Shown piece after piece: positions 1 through 7,697 of a DNA stretch of 23,617 bases. The notes under the pieces were generated by a model. The model was given only the letters and a program-made list of their open reading frames with translations, ran no database searches and was not told where the DNA came from. Origin of the DNA: Avichristensenella sp031550095 (GTDB lineage: Bacteria; Bacillota; Clostridia; Christensenellales; Aristaeellaceae); the NCBI GenBank assembly GCA_031550095.1, contig JAVBOX010000035.1, forward strand, positions 1-23,617. The letters are read 5' to 3'. Position 1 is the first letter of the stretch, and each line of letters begins with the position of its first letter. A program made the translations under genes and the position numbers.

Positions 1-30
1 CTCTATGCCGTATAGGGCTGTGTTACTCAT
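1..30 (-). CDS. Start of an unidentified downstream operon gene (partial)
   Basis: An ATG at 30..28 opens a frame reading MSNTALYGIE before the window ends. It is preceded by a strong Shine-Dalgarno run (GGAGGAGG) about seven bases upstream and overlaps the last codons and stop of the preceding gene, ATGAGTAA. This translationally coupled layout is used throughout the operon, so I read it as a real start. Ten residues are too few to name a family. By context it should be a further enzyme or accessory protein of the sugar-acid operon. Confidence 0.5.
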   Translation of the reverse strand, partial: MSNTALYGIE

Positions 31-640
31 CGTCACCCTCCTCCCATACGCAGGCCGCGCCTTTCATTGTTCCAAGGGTGGGGATCCAGCAGGGAAGCGA
101 TAACCCGCTCAAAGTCCTCAGAATCTCACCGCGCCTGGAAAGGGAGTCCTCCATGATCATCGCGCCTGTCACCACTTTGGAATCCCCAAGCAACGACCAT
201 CCCCCAGCGTCGGGCTGAACCCGGGTCAGCGCGGGAAAGTGCATATACAATATTTGGGCCTTTGTGGCGCTGTGAATGGTGGAAAAGTGCCGTGCCAGCT
301 CCTGTGGGTTGGAAAGGCCAAAGTGAAAGCTGGGCGTTACCACGAAGCCCATTTCGCCGTGGCGGCTCAGGGACAGGATTCGCTCGATGGCCCGGGTGCT
401 GGCGGTTTCAAACACACCCGCAAGCAGCCTGGCGCGGCCTCTTATCGCTTCATGGCACAAGGCCGCCAGCCTTTCCTGCTCAGAGGCGGTGGCCCGGCCT
501 TGCTCCCCAAAGGCGCCGAGGATCAGCAGGGCGTCGGCGCCCTGAGCGGCGCACGCCTCGGCGCTTTCCGCCACCGCTCCCTCGTCAAGGGATCCGTCGG
601 AAGTGCGCCTTGTGAAAAGCTCCGCGACGCGCTTACCCAT
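23..640 (-). CDS. Short DapA/NanA-like aldolase-family protein, probably non-catalytic
   Basis: The 205-residue product resembles the N-terminal two thirds of the dihydrodipicolinate synthase / N-acetylneuraminate lyase family. It has a DGSLDEGAV start, an LGAFGEQG segment matching the family LGSTGE loop, an ERL..L helix, and ILYMHFPA matching the YNxP strand with its tyrosine. Family members usually have about 290-300 residues and form a TIM barrel with a Schiff-base lysine in a GxKD motif. Here that segment reads VTGAMIMEDS with no lysine, and the last strands are absent. The stop is not an obvious accident, because the next gene starts across it (ATGAGTAA) with its own ribosome site. The start overlaps the upstream aldolase gene by 8 bases (ATGGGTAA) and has an AAGGA site. 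It may be a degenerate, regulatory or partner subunit. Family assignment is fairly sure; activity is doubtful. Confidence 0.75.
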   Translation of the reverse strand: MGKRVAELFTRRTSDGSLDEGAVAESAEACAAQGADALLILGAFGEQGRATASEQERLAALCHEAIRGRARLLAGVFETASTRAIERILSLSRHGEMGFVVTPSFHFGLSNPQELARHFSTIHSATKAQILYMHFPALTRVQPDAGGWSLLGDSKVVTGAMIMEDSLSRRGEILRTLSGLSLPCWIPTLGTMKGAACVWEEGDDE

Positions 641-1409
641 GGATGTCCTTGATGGCCTCAGTGAGCATGCCGCTTAGGATGCGCACGTCCTGGGCAATGG
701 TCATCCAGTGGCAGCCCCGGCCCATCAACGCGCCAACAGACGCCTTGCTGGGGCCTGCGCAGGAACCCACGTAGATGCCCTTGGCGGAAGCCTTTTGACA
801 GATCTCCTCGGTGATCCGGTTAATTTTCGCGCCTTTTTCAGCCCGGGGCACATCCAGCATGGACATACCCAGATCCGCCGGGCCGATGAACAGGGACTGA
901 TACCCATCCACTCCGATGATCTCGTCGATGTTTCCCACCGCTTCCATGCTTTCAATCTGCAGGATGCGCCATACCTCGTCCTTGGCGACATTCAGGTAGT
1001 CGGGCTCGCTGTCCACACCGTAATGGATCGCGCGGAGAGGGCCGATGCCGCGCCTTCCCCCATCCTTGGGGTATACGCAGGTGGAGACCACTTCCCGGGC
1101 TAGGGCGGCGGTGTTGATAAATGGGAAGATCACCCCATCCGGCCCCATGTCCAAGATGTGCTTGATCTGGTGCTCATTGACGCCGGGCACCCGGACAAAC
1201 GCGCAGCACCCGGCGGATTGGGCCGCCATGACGTGCTGATAGATCTCCCGCCGGTCCAGCATGCCGTGCTCCGAATCGATCCAAACAAAGTCACAGCCCG
1301 AATATCCCACGATTTCGCTCACGCTGGAATCCGCCAGCAGCACAAAGACCCCCACCACCGGTTGTTTTTCCGCGATTTTCTTCTGGATCCGCTCAAGCCT
1401 TGGATTCAT
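633..1409 (-). CDS. HpcH/HpaI-family aldolase (class II, metal-dependent 2-keto-3-deoxy acid aldolase)
   Basis: The 258-residue product matches the HpaI/GarL/YfaU family, which cleaves 2-keto-3-deoxy sugar acids or related 2-oxo acids to pyruvate plus an aldehyde using a divalent metal. Family landmarks are in order: WIDSEHG with the catalytic histidine near residue 48, FVRVP with the pyruvate-binding arginine near 73, the YPKDGGRRG loop near 113-121, and the metal ligands in QIES (Glu153) and GPADLG (Asp179). The length is normal. The start has an AAAGGAGG site and lies within the 3' end of the sensor-kinase gene (17-base overlap), so translation is coupled. Together with the aldo-keto reductase and the DapA-like protein it suggests catabolism of a sugar acid. 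The exact substrate cannot be read from the sequence. Confidence 0.88.
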   Translation of the reverse strand: MNPRLERIQKKIAEKQPVVGVFVLLADSSVSEIVGYSGCDFVWIDSEHGMLDRREIYQHVMAAQSAGCCAFVRVPGVNEHQIKHILDMGPDGVIFPFINTAALAREVVSTCVYPKDGGRRGIGPLRAIHYGVDSEPDYLNVAKDEVWRILQIESMEAVGNIDEIIGVDGYQSLFIGPADLGMSMLDVPRAEKGAKINRITEEICQKASAKGIYVGSCAGPSKASVGALMGRGCHWMTIAQDVRILSGMLTEAIKDIHG

Positions 1410-3222
1410 TGCCCTGTTCCTCCTTTTGATGCTGTGATAGATTGAGGCGGGATGATCTGCGCGGAACGCGCATGGTCACCGTCGTTCCTTTCTGAGGGGC
1501 GGAGCTGAACTGGAGCGTCGCCTGCTGCCCAAAGTGCAGCGTAAGCCGCTCGTTGGTATTGCGCACGCCGTAATGGGCGCCGTTGCCGGACGAGAGCACC
1601 TCCGCTAGCTTTTCGGCGCACATTCCAACGCCGTCATCCGAAATGGAAAGCACCAGGTCATTTCCCGAGGCGTAGCCCGTTACGCGGACTTCGCCCTTTT
1701 CATCATCCCGCTCCCGGATGCCGTGGGAGATGGCGTTTTCCACCAAGGGCTGCAGCACAATCTTGGGCACACAGGTATCCCAAAGTTCCTCCGGCACATC
1801 GATCGTTAGCTTAATGTTGCCATTGAATCGGACGTTCTGGATGCTGACATAGGCCCTGATATGCATCAGCTCCCGCTCCAGCGTCACCATCTCTTCCCCG
1901 CTGGCCAGGCTCAGCCTGTAAAAGCTGGAGAGGTCGTTCACCACCGAAACGATGTCCTTGGCCCCCGAGCGCAGCGCCATCCAGTGGATGAGATCCAGGG
2001 TGTTGTATAGGAAATGGGGGTTGATCTGCTCCTGCAGCACGTGCATTTCCGCACTCTTCAGGGCCTGCCCCATCCGGTACTGCTGGCTCATCAGGTCCCG
2101 GGTTTCGGTGAGCATCCGGTTATAGCTGTGGATCAGCTGCCCGATCTCGTCGTTGCTGCCCTCCGGAATGTTGGCCCGAAAGTCGTTATCCGACGCGGAG
2201 CGCATGTGAGTGCGCACCATGCGGAGCCTTTTGGTGACTGACCGCACCAGGAAATAGATCAGCGGCAGGGCGAAGAACAAAAGGATCAGAATGTCAAAGA
2301 GCATCATGTTTCGGGAAGCGGTGGCGACGGCCAGAATTTCATCATGGGGGATCATGAACAGCAGCGTCCAATCGGCGTACTGGATGGTCCGCGCGGCCGC
2401 CAGATACATATCCCCGCCCACGGAAATGAGCGCCAAAGGCCGGCCCATGGCGAGCAGCGGCAGCGCCTCCCTGGCCATCTGCTGGCGGCCCGCGTCCAGG
2501 GCTCCGTGAGATACGAACACCTCCCCCTGGCCGTCGATGAGCATGAGCTTGGCCGAAGGGGTTACCCCCGCTTGGCGCAGCATGTCGTTCAGGTGCTGCA
2601 GGGGCAAATCCGCCCGGATGATTCCGATGATGCTGCCCAGCTTGTTCTGATCCGGTATTTTGGCCACATAGGAGATGTACTGGGTTTGGGAGTTCAGCTG
2701 CTGGCTGTAGGATGTGAGCCAACAGCCGCCAAAGCCCTGGGCGGAGCGCCACGCGGAAAAGGAATTCCTTTGAGACGCGGAAAGCCTCCAGAACGCGGCC
2801 GTGCTCTCAAAGGCATGGGACTGGGCGCCCAGATAAAGATAGACCCTGGAGATGTAGGGAGTGGTAAGCCCGCCAAAGATGATCTCATCAGACTGATCAT
2901 TTGAGACGATCCAGTTGCCCACGGTGTTCTGCTTACGGGGGCTGTACAGGGCTCCCCAGCCCTGGATGGTCTGGTCGCCGCAGAGCATGTCCACGATGTT
3001 CTTGACGATGCGGGTCCGGGCGTTCAGGTAGGAGACCTCCTGATCCAGCACCTTGTTGTAGGTGTATTCCGACTGCTCCATAACCATAGACCGGTTGAAG
3101 GCGTTATTGCTGAAGATAAAGGCCAACAGGGGAAGGAAAATGGCAATCAAAAAAGCCAGGCACAGCTTCAAAACGATGCTTGAATCCCCAAACCATTTGC
3201 GCAGCTTCGCTATGTGTCTCAC
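1393..3222 (-). CDS. YesM/LytS-type sensor histidine kinase
   Basis: This 609-residue membrane kinase has a first transmembrane helix at about residues 15-38, an extracellular sensor region to about 300, a second helix near 303-325 and a HAMP linker. Then come the His_kinase block EQINPHFLYNTLD, with the phosphorylated histidine at residue 403, and a HATPase_c domain with the N-box LQPLVENAISHG (Asn496) and the DDGVGM motif. The 'NPHFLYN' form is typical of YesM-class kinases paired with AraC-type regulators, many of which sense or serve sugar transporters. The start codon is GTG in a GTGA overlap with the stop of the response-regulator gene; no ATG is suitably placed in this frame. Being co-transcribed with a binding protein and two permeases, it probably senses the transported compound, possibly through the binding protein. 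That last point is inference. Confidence 0.93.
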   Translation of the reverse strand: MRHIAKLRKWFGDSSIVLKLCLAFLIAIFLPLLAFIFSNNAFNRSMVMEQSEYTYNKVLDQEVSYLNARTRIVKNIVDMLCGDQTIQGWGALYSPRKQNTVGNWIVSNDQSDEIIFGGLTTPYISRVYLYLGAQSHAFESTAAFWRLSASQRNSFSAWRSAQGFGGCWLTSYSQQLNSQTQYISYVAKIPDQNKLGSIIGIIRADLPLQHLNDMLRQAGVTPSAKLMLIDGQGEVFVSHGALDAGRQQMAREALPLLAMGRPLALISVGGDMYLAAARTIQYADWTLLFMIPHDEILAVATASRNMMLFDILILLFFALPLIYFLVRSVTKRLRMVRTHMRSASDNDFRANIPEGSNDEIGQLIHSYNRMLTETRDLMSQQYRMGQALKSAEMHVLQEQINPHFLYNTLDLIHWMALRSGAKDIVSVVNDLSSFYRLSLASGEEMVTLERELMHIRAYVSIQNVRFNGNIKLTIDVPEELWDTCVPKIVLQPLVENAISHGIRERDDEKGEVRVTGYASGNDLVLSISDDGVGMCAEKLAEVLSSGNGAHYGVRNTNERLTLHFGQQATLQFSSAPQKGTTVTMRVPRRSSRLNLSQHQKEEQGNESKA

Positions 3223-4835
3223 GGCTCATGCTCACTGCTCAAGGGGCCCGCGCTAACCCGCCTTCGGTATCCGCTGGGAGATATCCCCGTTTGCTTCTTA
3301 AACACGGCGCTGAAATAGTTGGGGTCCGAAAACCCGACCTGAATGGCCACCTCATAGAGCTTGTCATCCTGCATGAGCAGGCGCTTGGCTCGCTCCACCC
3401 GGGCGTTGATGATGGACTTGTTCAGCGTGGTGCCCACCTCTTTTTTGTAGAGGGAGCACAGATAGTTTTCGCTCAGGAACAGGGCCTTGGCGATCTTGTG
3501 TACGCTCAGCTCCTTATCGGCAATCCGGGACTGGATGTATTCGATTGCCTGTGCGACTTTCGGGCTCGCTCCCTCGGGTATCCTCATGGTGGGAAACAGC
3601 TCGTCCAGCCGGAGAAGCACAAAGCCGCTCATTTCCTCCAATGTGCGCAGCTTTTGGAACATGGACACCAGCCCGATTTTCGTGTAAGGCCCCCCCGTCA
3701 TGGAAAACCGGATTCCATGGGCATCCAGGCAATAGAGGAGCAGCTGATCATAGAGGGCGCTCACCTTGGCGATGTCGCCGATGGGCTGGGCTTTCAGTTT
3801 ACGGAACAGATCGATGAGCAGCATCCGCGCACCGCAGGCGTCCCCGGCCCGAATCATCTGGCGGAAGCGCTGGGGCCCCTCTTCAAAAATGGATTCTTCT
3901 CCGCGTCCATCCGCGTAGGTTCCGATGCCAAAAGCGCCTGTAAACGCGAGCCACCGGGCAAGCGCCTCCGCCTGGCGGTAGCATTCCGGCATGCCGGAGA
4001 GGGTCTCCGCGCTTTTGCCAATGCCCGTGGAAAGCACAAACGACCGATGATCGCAAAACTTCCTATGGAGGGCGTGCGTGCATTCATAGAAGGTTTCCAG
4101 TGAATCCCTTTCCCCAGAGAAGAATATGGCGATGCTATCCGTTGACCGAAAGCCGGAGACGACGCTCTTGCGCCGGTCCCCCAAGGCGGCCGCGAAGGTC
4201 TCATCCACCCGGGTCTGCAACTCCGTGCATACCGGCTCTATTTTTTCCCCGTTCAGACGGTCCGACCACCCGAGCCTAAAGCACGCGGCGGAACAGGCGC
4301 CTGAATCCGGCCAGTCCAGGTAGGTCTCCCCATAGCGCTTTTGAAGCTCGGAAAGGGCCAGGGGCGCCTTGGCCAGTTCATTCACCAGCTGCTGGCGGAC
4401 AATGCGGCTGAGCTTGTGTTCCGAATCCTGGAGCAGGGAACTTTTCAGCTGGGCGGACCGCTCCTGCCGGATTTGATCCGCCGCCTTTTTCAGCACCTTG
4501 ACGAGCTCATCAACGTCGATGGGCTTTTCCACATAGGCGGTGGCCTGGAGGGAAATGGCGGTCTTCAGGTATTCCTTATCCGCGTAGCCGCTGATGAAGA
4601 TGATCTTCACATCCGGGTATTTCTCCCGCAGGAGCGTGGCCAGCTCCAACCCGTCCATTTTGGGCATGCGAACATCGCAGAGCACAATGTTCGGGGGCGA
4701 CGTGAGCGCCTGGCTCCAGGCCTGCCTTCCGTTGCAGGCGGTGGCCACCTCCCGGATGCCCAGGGATTTTGTGGGGATGAGGGCAAGCAGGCTATCCCGC
4801 GTCATTTGCTCGTCGTCCACAATCAGCAGGCGCAT
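3219..4835 (-). CDS. YesN-type response regulator with AraC DNA-binding domain
   Basis: The protein begins with a CheY-like receiver (LLIVDDE, then VLCDVRMPKMDG with the phosphoacceptor at about Asp54, and YVEKP). A long middle region of roughly 290 residues follows, then two AraC helix-turn-helix units at the C-terminus (about residues 425-525) with the typical ENYLCSLYKKEVG and GFSDPNYFSAVFKKQTG segments. Two start codons are possible. I chose 4835 because an AAGAAGG site lies seven bases upstream, while the ATG at 4841 abuts that site. The partner kinase follows with a GTGA overlap. By analogy with YesN-type regulators it should activate the operon's transporter promoter when phosphorylated; the direct repeat at 9016-9053 is a candidate site. 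Confidence 0.93.
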   Translation of the reverse strand: MRLLIVDDEQMTRDSLLALIPTKSLGIREVATACNGRQAWSQALTSPPNIVLCDVRMPKMDGLELATLLREKYPDVKIIFISGYADKEYLKTAISLQATAYVEKPIDVDELVKVLKKAADQIRQERSAQLKSSLLQDSEHKLSRIVRQQLVNELAKAPLALSELQKRYGETYLDWPDSGACSAACFRLGWSDRLNGEKIEPVCTELQTRVDETFAAALGDRRKSVVSGFRSTDSIAIFFSGERDSLETFYECTHALHRKFCDHRSFVLSTGIGKSAETLSGMPECYRQAEALARWLAFTGAFGIGTYADGRGEESIFEEGPQRFRQMIRAGDACGARMLLIDLFRKLKAQPIGDIAKVSALYDQLLLYCLDAHGIRFSMTGGPYTKIGLVSMFQKLRTLEEMSGFVLLRLDELFPTMRIPEGASPKVAQAIEYIQSRIADKELSVHKIAKALFLSENYLCSLYKKEVGTTLNKSIINARVERAKRLLMQDDKLYEVAIQVGFSDPNYFSAVFKKQTGISPSGYRRRVSAGPLSSEHEP

Positions 4836-4898
4836 GTCCATCCCTTCTTTCAGGTGTAAAAACTGTCACGGCCATCCACAACGGTCCGGGCCCGGGAT

Positions 4899-5888
4899 TC
4901 AGCCGAGGATAGCGTCTATGGCCCGCCGCTCATCCTCCGTGAAGTGCGTCCGCTCAATGGCCTTTACATTCTCAAGGATCTGCTCGGGCTTGGAGGCCCC
5001 AATGAGGGCGGAGGTGACGACCTCATCCCGAAGCACCCACGCCAGCGCCATCTGCGCCAGGCTATGGCCACGGTTTTTGGCGATTTCCGAAAGCCCGCGT
5101 ATGATTTCAAGCTTCTCCGGGGTGATGGCGCTTGGCTTCAGATACCGGGGGTCATGGCCCGCCCGGGAATCCGCCGGAATTCCATTTAAGTATTTCCCAG
5201 TCAATAGCCCGTTGGATAAAGGCGCGAAGGCGATCATGCCCACGCTTTCCCTCCGCAGCACATCCGTCAGCCCCCCTTCCACCCAGCGGTCTAGGAGGGA
5301 GTAGTTGGGCTGGTGAATCAGCATGGGGGTGCCTAGGGTGCGCAGGGCCCGGATAGCCCGCTCGGCCTGTTCCGCCCGATAGTTGGAGATGCCCGCGTAC
5401 AGCGCCTTGCCCGACCGAACGATGGAATCCAGGGCGCCCATGGTCTCCTCGATGGGCGTATCCGGATCCGGCCTGTGGTGGTAGAAGATATCCACATAGT
5501 CAAGCCCCATCCGCCGGAGACTCTGATCCAGGCTGGCAACCAAGTACTTGCGGCTTCCAAAGTCCCCATAAGGGCCTTTCCACATGTCATAGCCGGCCTT
5601 GGTTGAAATCACCAGCTCATCCCTGTGAGGCCGCCAATCCCGCCGCATATGCTCCCCAAAGTTGGTTTCCGCCTCCCCATAGGGCGGCCCGTAGTTGTTG
5701 GCCAGGTCAAAATGGGTAATGCCGTGATCGAAAGCCGTCCGCAAAATGGAGCGCTGAACCGAAAAGGGGGTGATGTCCCCAAAGTTATGCCACAATCCCA
5801 GGGAGATCATGGGCAGCAAAAGCCCACTGGCTCCGCAGCGCCTGTACCGCATGCCTTCGTAACGGTTTTCCGCCGGAGTGTACGTCAT
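4899..5888 (-). CDS. yghZ: Aldo-keto reductase of the YghZ (AKR14) type
   Basis: The 329-residue NAD(P)H-dependent oxidoreductase closely resembles E. coli YghZ, an L-glyceraldehyde 3-phosphate / methylglyoxal reductase. Shared segments include SLGLWHNFG, HFDLANNYGPP, STKAGYDMW and GLLTGKYLNGIP. The catalytic tetrad of the superfamily is intact: Asp61, Tyr66, Lys97 and His138. The C-terminal LIGASKPEQ segment fits the cofactor-binding loop. The fold is a cytoplasmic TIM barrel and the length is close to normal. It sits between the permease genes and the two-component pair with short spacers (about 19 and 60 bases), so it belongs to the operon. In this setting it may reduce the aldehyde released by the aldolase, or a keto-sugar intermediate. 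Family is certain; substrate is inferred. Confidence 0.92.
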   Translation of the reverse strand: MTYTPAENRYEGMRYRRCGASGLLLPMISLGLWHNFGDITPFSVQRSILRTAFDHGITHFDLANNYGPPYGEAETNFGEHMRRDWRPHRDELVISTKAGYDMWKGPYGDFGSRKYLVASLDQSLRRMGLDYVDIFYHHRPDPDTPIEETMGALDSIVRSGKALYAGISNYRAEQAERAIRALRTLGTPMLIHQPNYSLLDRWVEGGLTDVLRRESVGMIAFAPLSNGLLTGKYLNGIPADSRAGHDPRYLKPSAITPEKLEIIRGLSEIAKNRGHSLAQMALAWVLRDEVVTSALIGASKPEQILENVKAIERTHFTEDERRAIDAILG

Positions 5889-5907
5889 GCCTCGCGCCTC
5901 GCTTTCA

Positions 5908-6753
5908 TTATTCCTTGACAGCGCCGATGGTCACAGAGGAGAGAAACTTATCCTGGAAGATCAAGAACACGATGATGAGCGGCACGGTGACGATGGTACA
6001 CCCTGTCAGCACCAGATCCCACGGGGCCGCGGCGGCGCCAGCGTCGTTTTCGTTTAGGGTGGGGAGCACCACCATGATTGGCTTGAAGTTGATCTTATCC
6101 ACCATGATCTTGGGAAACAGGAAATCATTCCACTTGCCCAAGAAAAGCAGAATTGCCAGGGCGCCGATGGTGGGGATGGAGATGGGCAGGACGATATCCC
6201 GGTAGACCCGCCAATGCCCGGCGCCGTCGATCCGCGCCGCCTCCAGAAGGGAGTTGGGTACCGAGTCCATATACTGGCGGAACATAAACATGGCGAACAC
6301 GTTCGCGATGCCTGGAATGATCTGCACCTGGAAGGTGTTCAGCCACTTGAGCCGGGAGAAGATCAAAAACAGGGGCGTCAGGTTCAGCTCCCCGGGCACC
6401 ATCATGGTGATGAGCAGCATGACAAACAGGACGTTTTTGCCGAAAAACTTGTATTTGGAAAACACAAAGCCCGCCATGGAGGCCGCGATGAGCACCAGCG
6501 CCGTGTAGCAGGAGGCGATGAACAGGGAATTCAGGTAAGTGCGCACGATGATGCCGGAGTTCATGGTCAGCAGCCGGGTGTAGTTGGCCAGGGTAGGGCT
6601 TTGTGGAAATCCAAGGGAATTGCGGAACAGCTCCTGTAGCGTCTTGAAAGAGCCGGAAATCATGATGAAAACCGGATAAGCCGCGAAGAATGAAAAGAAA
6701 ATCAGGATGGCGTGAAGCGCTATGCGGGACGCGCGGCTGTGGGCGTTATGCAT
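5908..6753 (-). CDS. CUT1 sugar ABC transporter permease (MalG type)
   Basis: This 281-residue polytopic membrane protein has six predicted helices. The first is near residues 12-32, and a cytoplasmic EAA loop (LLEAARIDGAGHWRVYRDIVLPIS) lies at about 185-208, where the ATPase subunit docks. The sequence pattern, with an N-terminal 'AYPVFIMISGSFKT' segment, is that of MalG-like subunits for oligosaccharide or sugar-derivative import. It starts just after the stop of the MalF-like gene (one base apart) with an AAGGGGGAG site. No ATPase gene is present in the window; CUT1 systems of Bacillota often share one MsmX-type ATPase encoded elsewhere. Confidence 0.93.
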   Translation of the reverse strand: MHNAHSRASRIALHAILIFFSFFAAYPVFIMISGSFKTLQELFRNSLGFPQSPTLANYTRLLTMNSGIIVRTYLNSLFIASCYTALVLIAASMAGFVFSKYKFFGKNVLFVMLLITMMVPGELNLTPLFLIFSRLKWLNTFQVQIIPGIANVFAMFMFRQYMDSVPNSLLEAARIDGAGHWRVYRDIVLPISIPTIGALAILLFLGKWNDFLFPKIMVDKINFKPIMVVLPTLNENDAGAAAAPWDLVLTGCTIVTVPLIIVFLIFQDKFLSSVTIGAVKE

Positions 6754-6754
6754 T

Positions 6755-7630
6755 TTATCGCTCCCCCTTAAACAGCCGCATCTGCACCAGCGTCAGCAGC
6801 AAAATGATGACGACGAGGAACCAGCCCGCGGCAGACGCCATGCCGAAGTTCCCGCCGTTGATGTTGTTGGTGATGATGTTGATGTAGGGCGCGACCTGGA
6901 GCGGCGCCTCGCCGATGCTTAGAACCAGGTTGGGCTCCGTGTACAGCTTCAGGGAGTTGATGCCGTAGGTGATGAACGCCAGCATGAAGATGGGCTTCAT
7001 CATGGGGATGGTGATATAGAGGAGCCGCTGAAAGGCGTTGGAGCCGTCGATGGTGGCCGCCTCGTCGATCTCATCGCTGATGGTGGTCAGCCCCGATAAA
7101 AAGATGATGAAATACCAGCCCGTGGCGCGCCAGATCAGCACCGCGATGATGGGATATTTCATTAATGTCATGTCGTTTAGAAAGCGGATTTCCGTATGGA
7201 AGAACTGGTTGATGACCCCCACGTCGTTTCCGAAGATCACCTTGAAGACCAGTGCCGACGCCACGACGGCGCAGATCTGCGGCAGAAAGATCAGGGGCTT
7301 GTAAATGCCTTGATATTTGCGGATGCTCTTGGAGCGAACGGACACCGCCAGCAAAAAGGACAAAATCATCACGGGCACAAAGCTGGCAATGAAATACAAA
7401 AAGGTATTGCCCAGGCACTGCCACATGGTGCCGTATTGCAGAAGCTTCACGTAGTTTTGCGTCCCTATCGCCCGCATCTCCCCATAGCCCTTGTACTTCA
7501 TGAAGCTCAGGACCAATGAAAACCCCGCCGGATACAGGAAAAACGCCAGATAACAGACGATAAAGGGCAACAAAAACAGATAGGGAACCGCTTTTTCGCG
7601 TGCCTTGATCATGCGCACGGAATGTTGCAT
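6755..7630 (-). CDS. CUT1 sugar ABC transporter permease (MalF type)
   Basis: This 291-residue inner-membrane permease has a first helix at residues 16-38 (YLFLLPFIVCYLAFFLYPAG) and five further helices. The EAA-loop motif EIDEAATIDGSNAFQRLLYITIPMM lies near residues 190-214. It should pair with the MalG-type subunit encoded next to it to form the translocation pore. An AAAGGAGG site lies seven bases before the ATG at 7630. A stem-loop separates it from the binding-protein gene upstream, so permease mRNA may be less abundant than binding-protein mRNA. Confidence 0.93.
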   Translation of the reverse strand: MQHSVRMIKAREKAVPYLFLLPFIVCYLAFFLYPAGFSLVLSFMKYKGYGEMRAIGTQNYVKLLQYGTMWQCLGNTFLYFIASFVPVMILSFLLAVSVRSKSIRKYQGIYKPLIFLPQICAVVASALVFKVIFGNDVGVINQFFHTEIRFLNDMTLMKYPIIAVLIWRATGWYFIIFLSGLTTISDEIDEAATIDGSNAFQRLLYITIPMMKPIFMLAFITYGINSLKLYTEPNLVLSIGEAPLQVAPYINIITNNINGGNFGMASAAGWFLVVIILLLTLVQMRLFKGER

Positions 7631-7659
7631 AAGCGTTCCTCCTTTTTATGAAAACAGGA

Positions 7660-7678
7660 GGCAGAGGATTTCTCTGCC
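7660..7678 (-). other. Intercistronic stem-loop between binding-protein and permease genes
   Basis: The transcript contains a perfect 7-bp stem, GGCAGAG and CTCTGCC, around a 5-base loop, followed by CTCCTGTTTTC. It lies 20 bases after the binding-protein stop. Such elements usually act as partial terminators or 3'-end stabilisers that raise binding-protein yield above permease yield. The T-tract is short, so read-through into the permeases is expected. Confidence 0.6.
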
Positions 7679-7697
7679 CCCAGAACCCTGTGTTGGC

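Noticed and set aside
3180..4103. A 307-codon plus-strand open frame
   Set aside because: It is antisense to the response-regulator gene, whose receiver and AraC domains are unmistakable; no protein-like features are seen.
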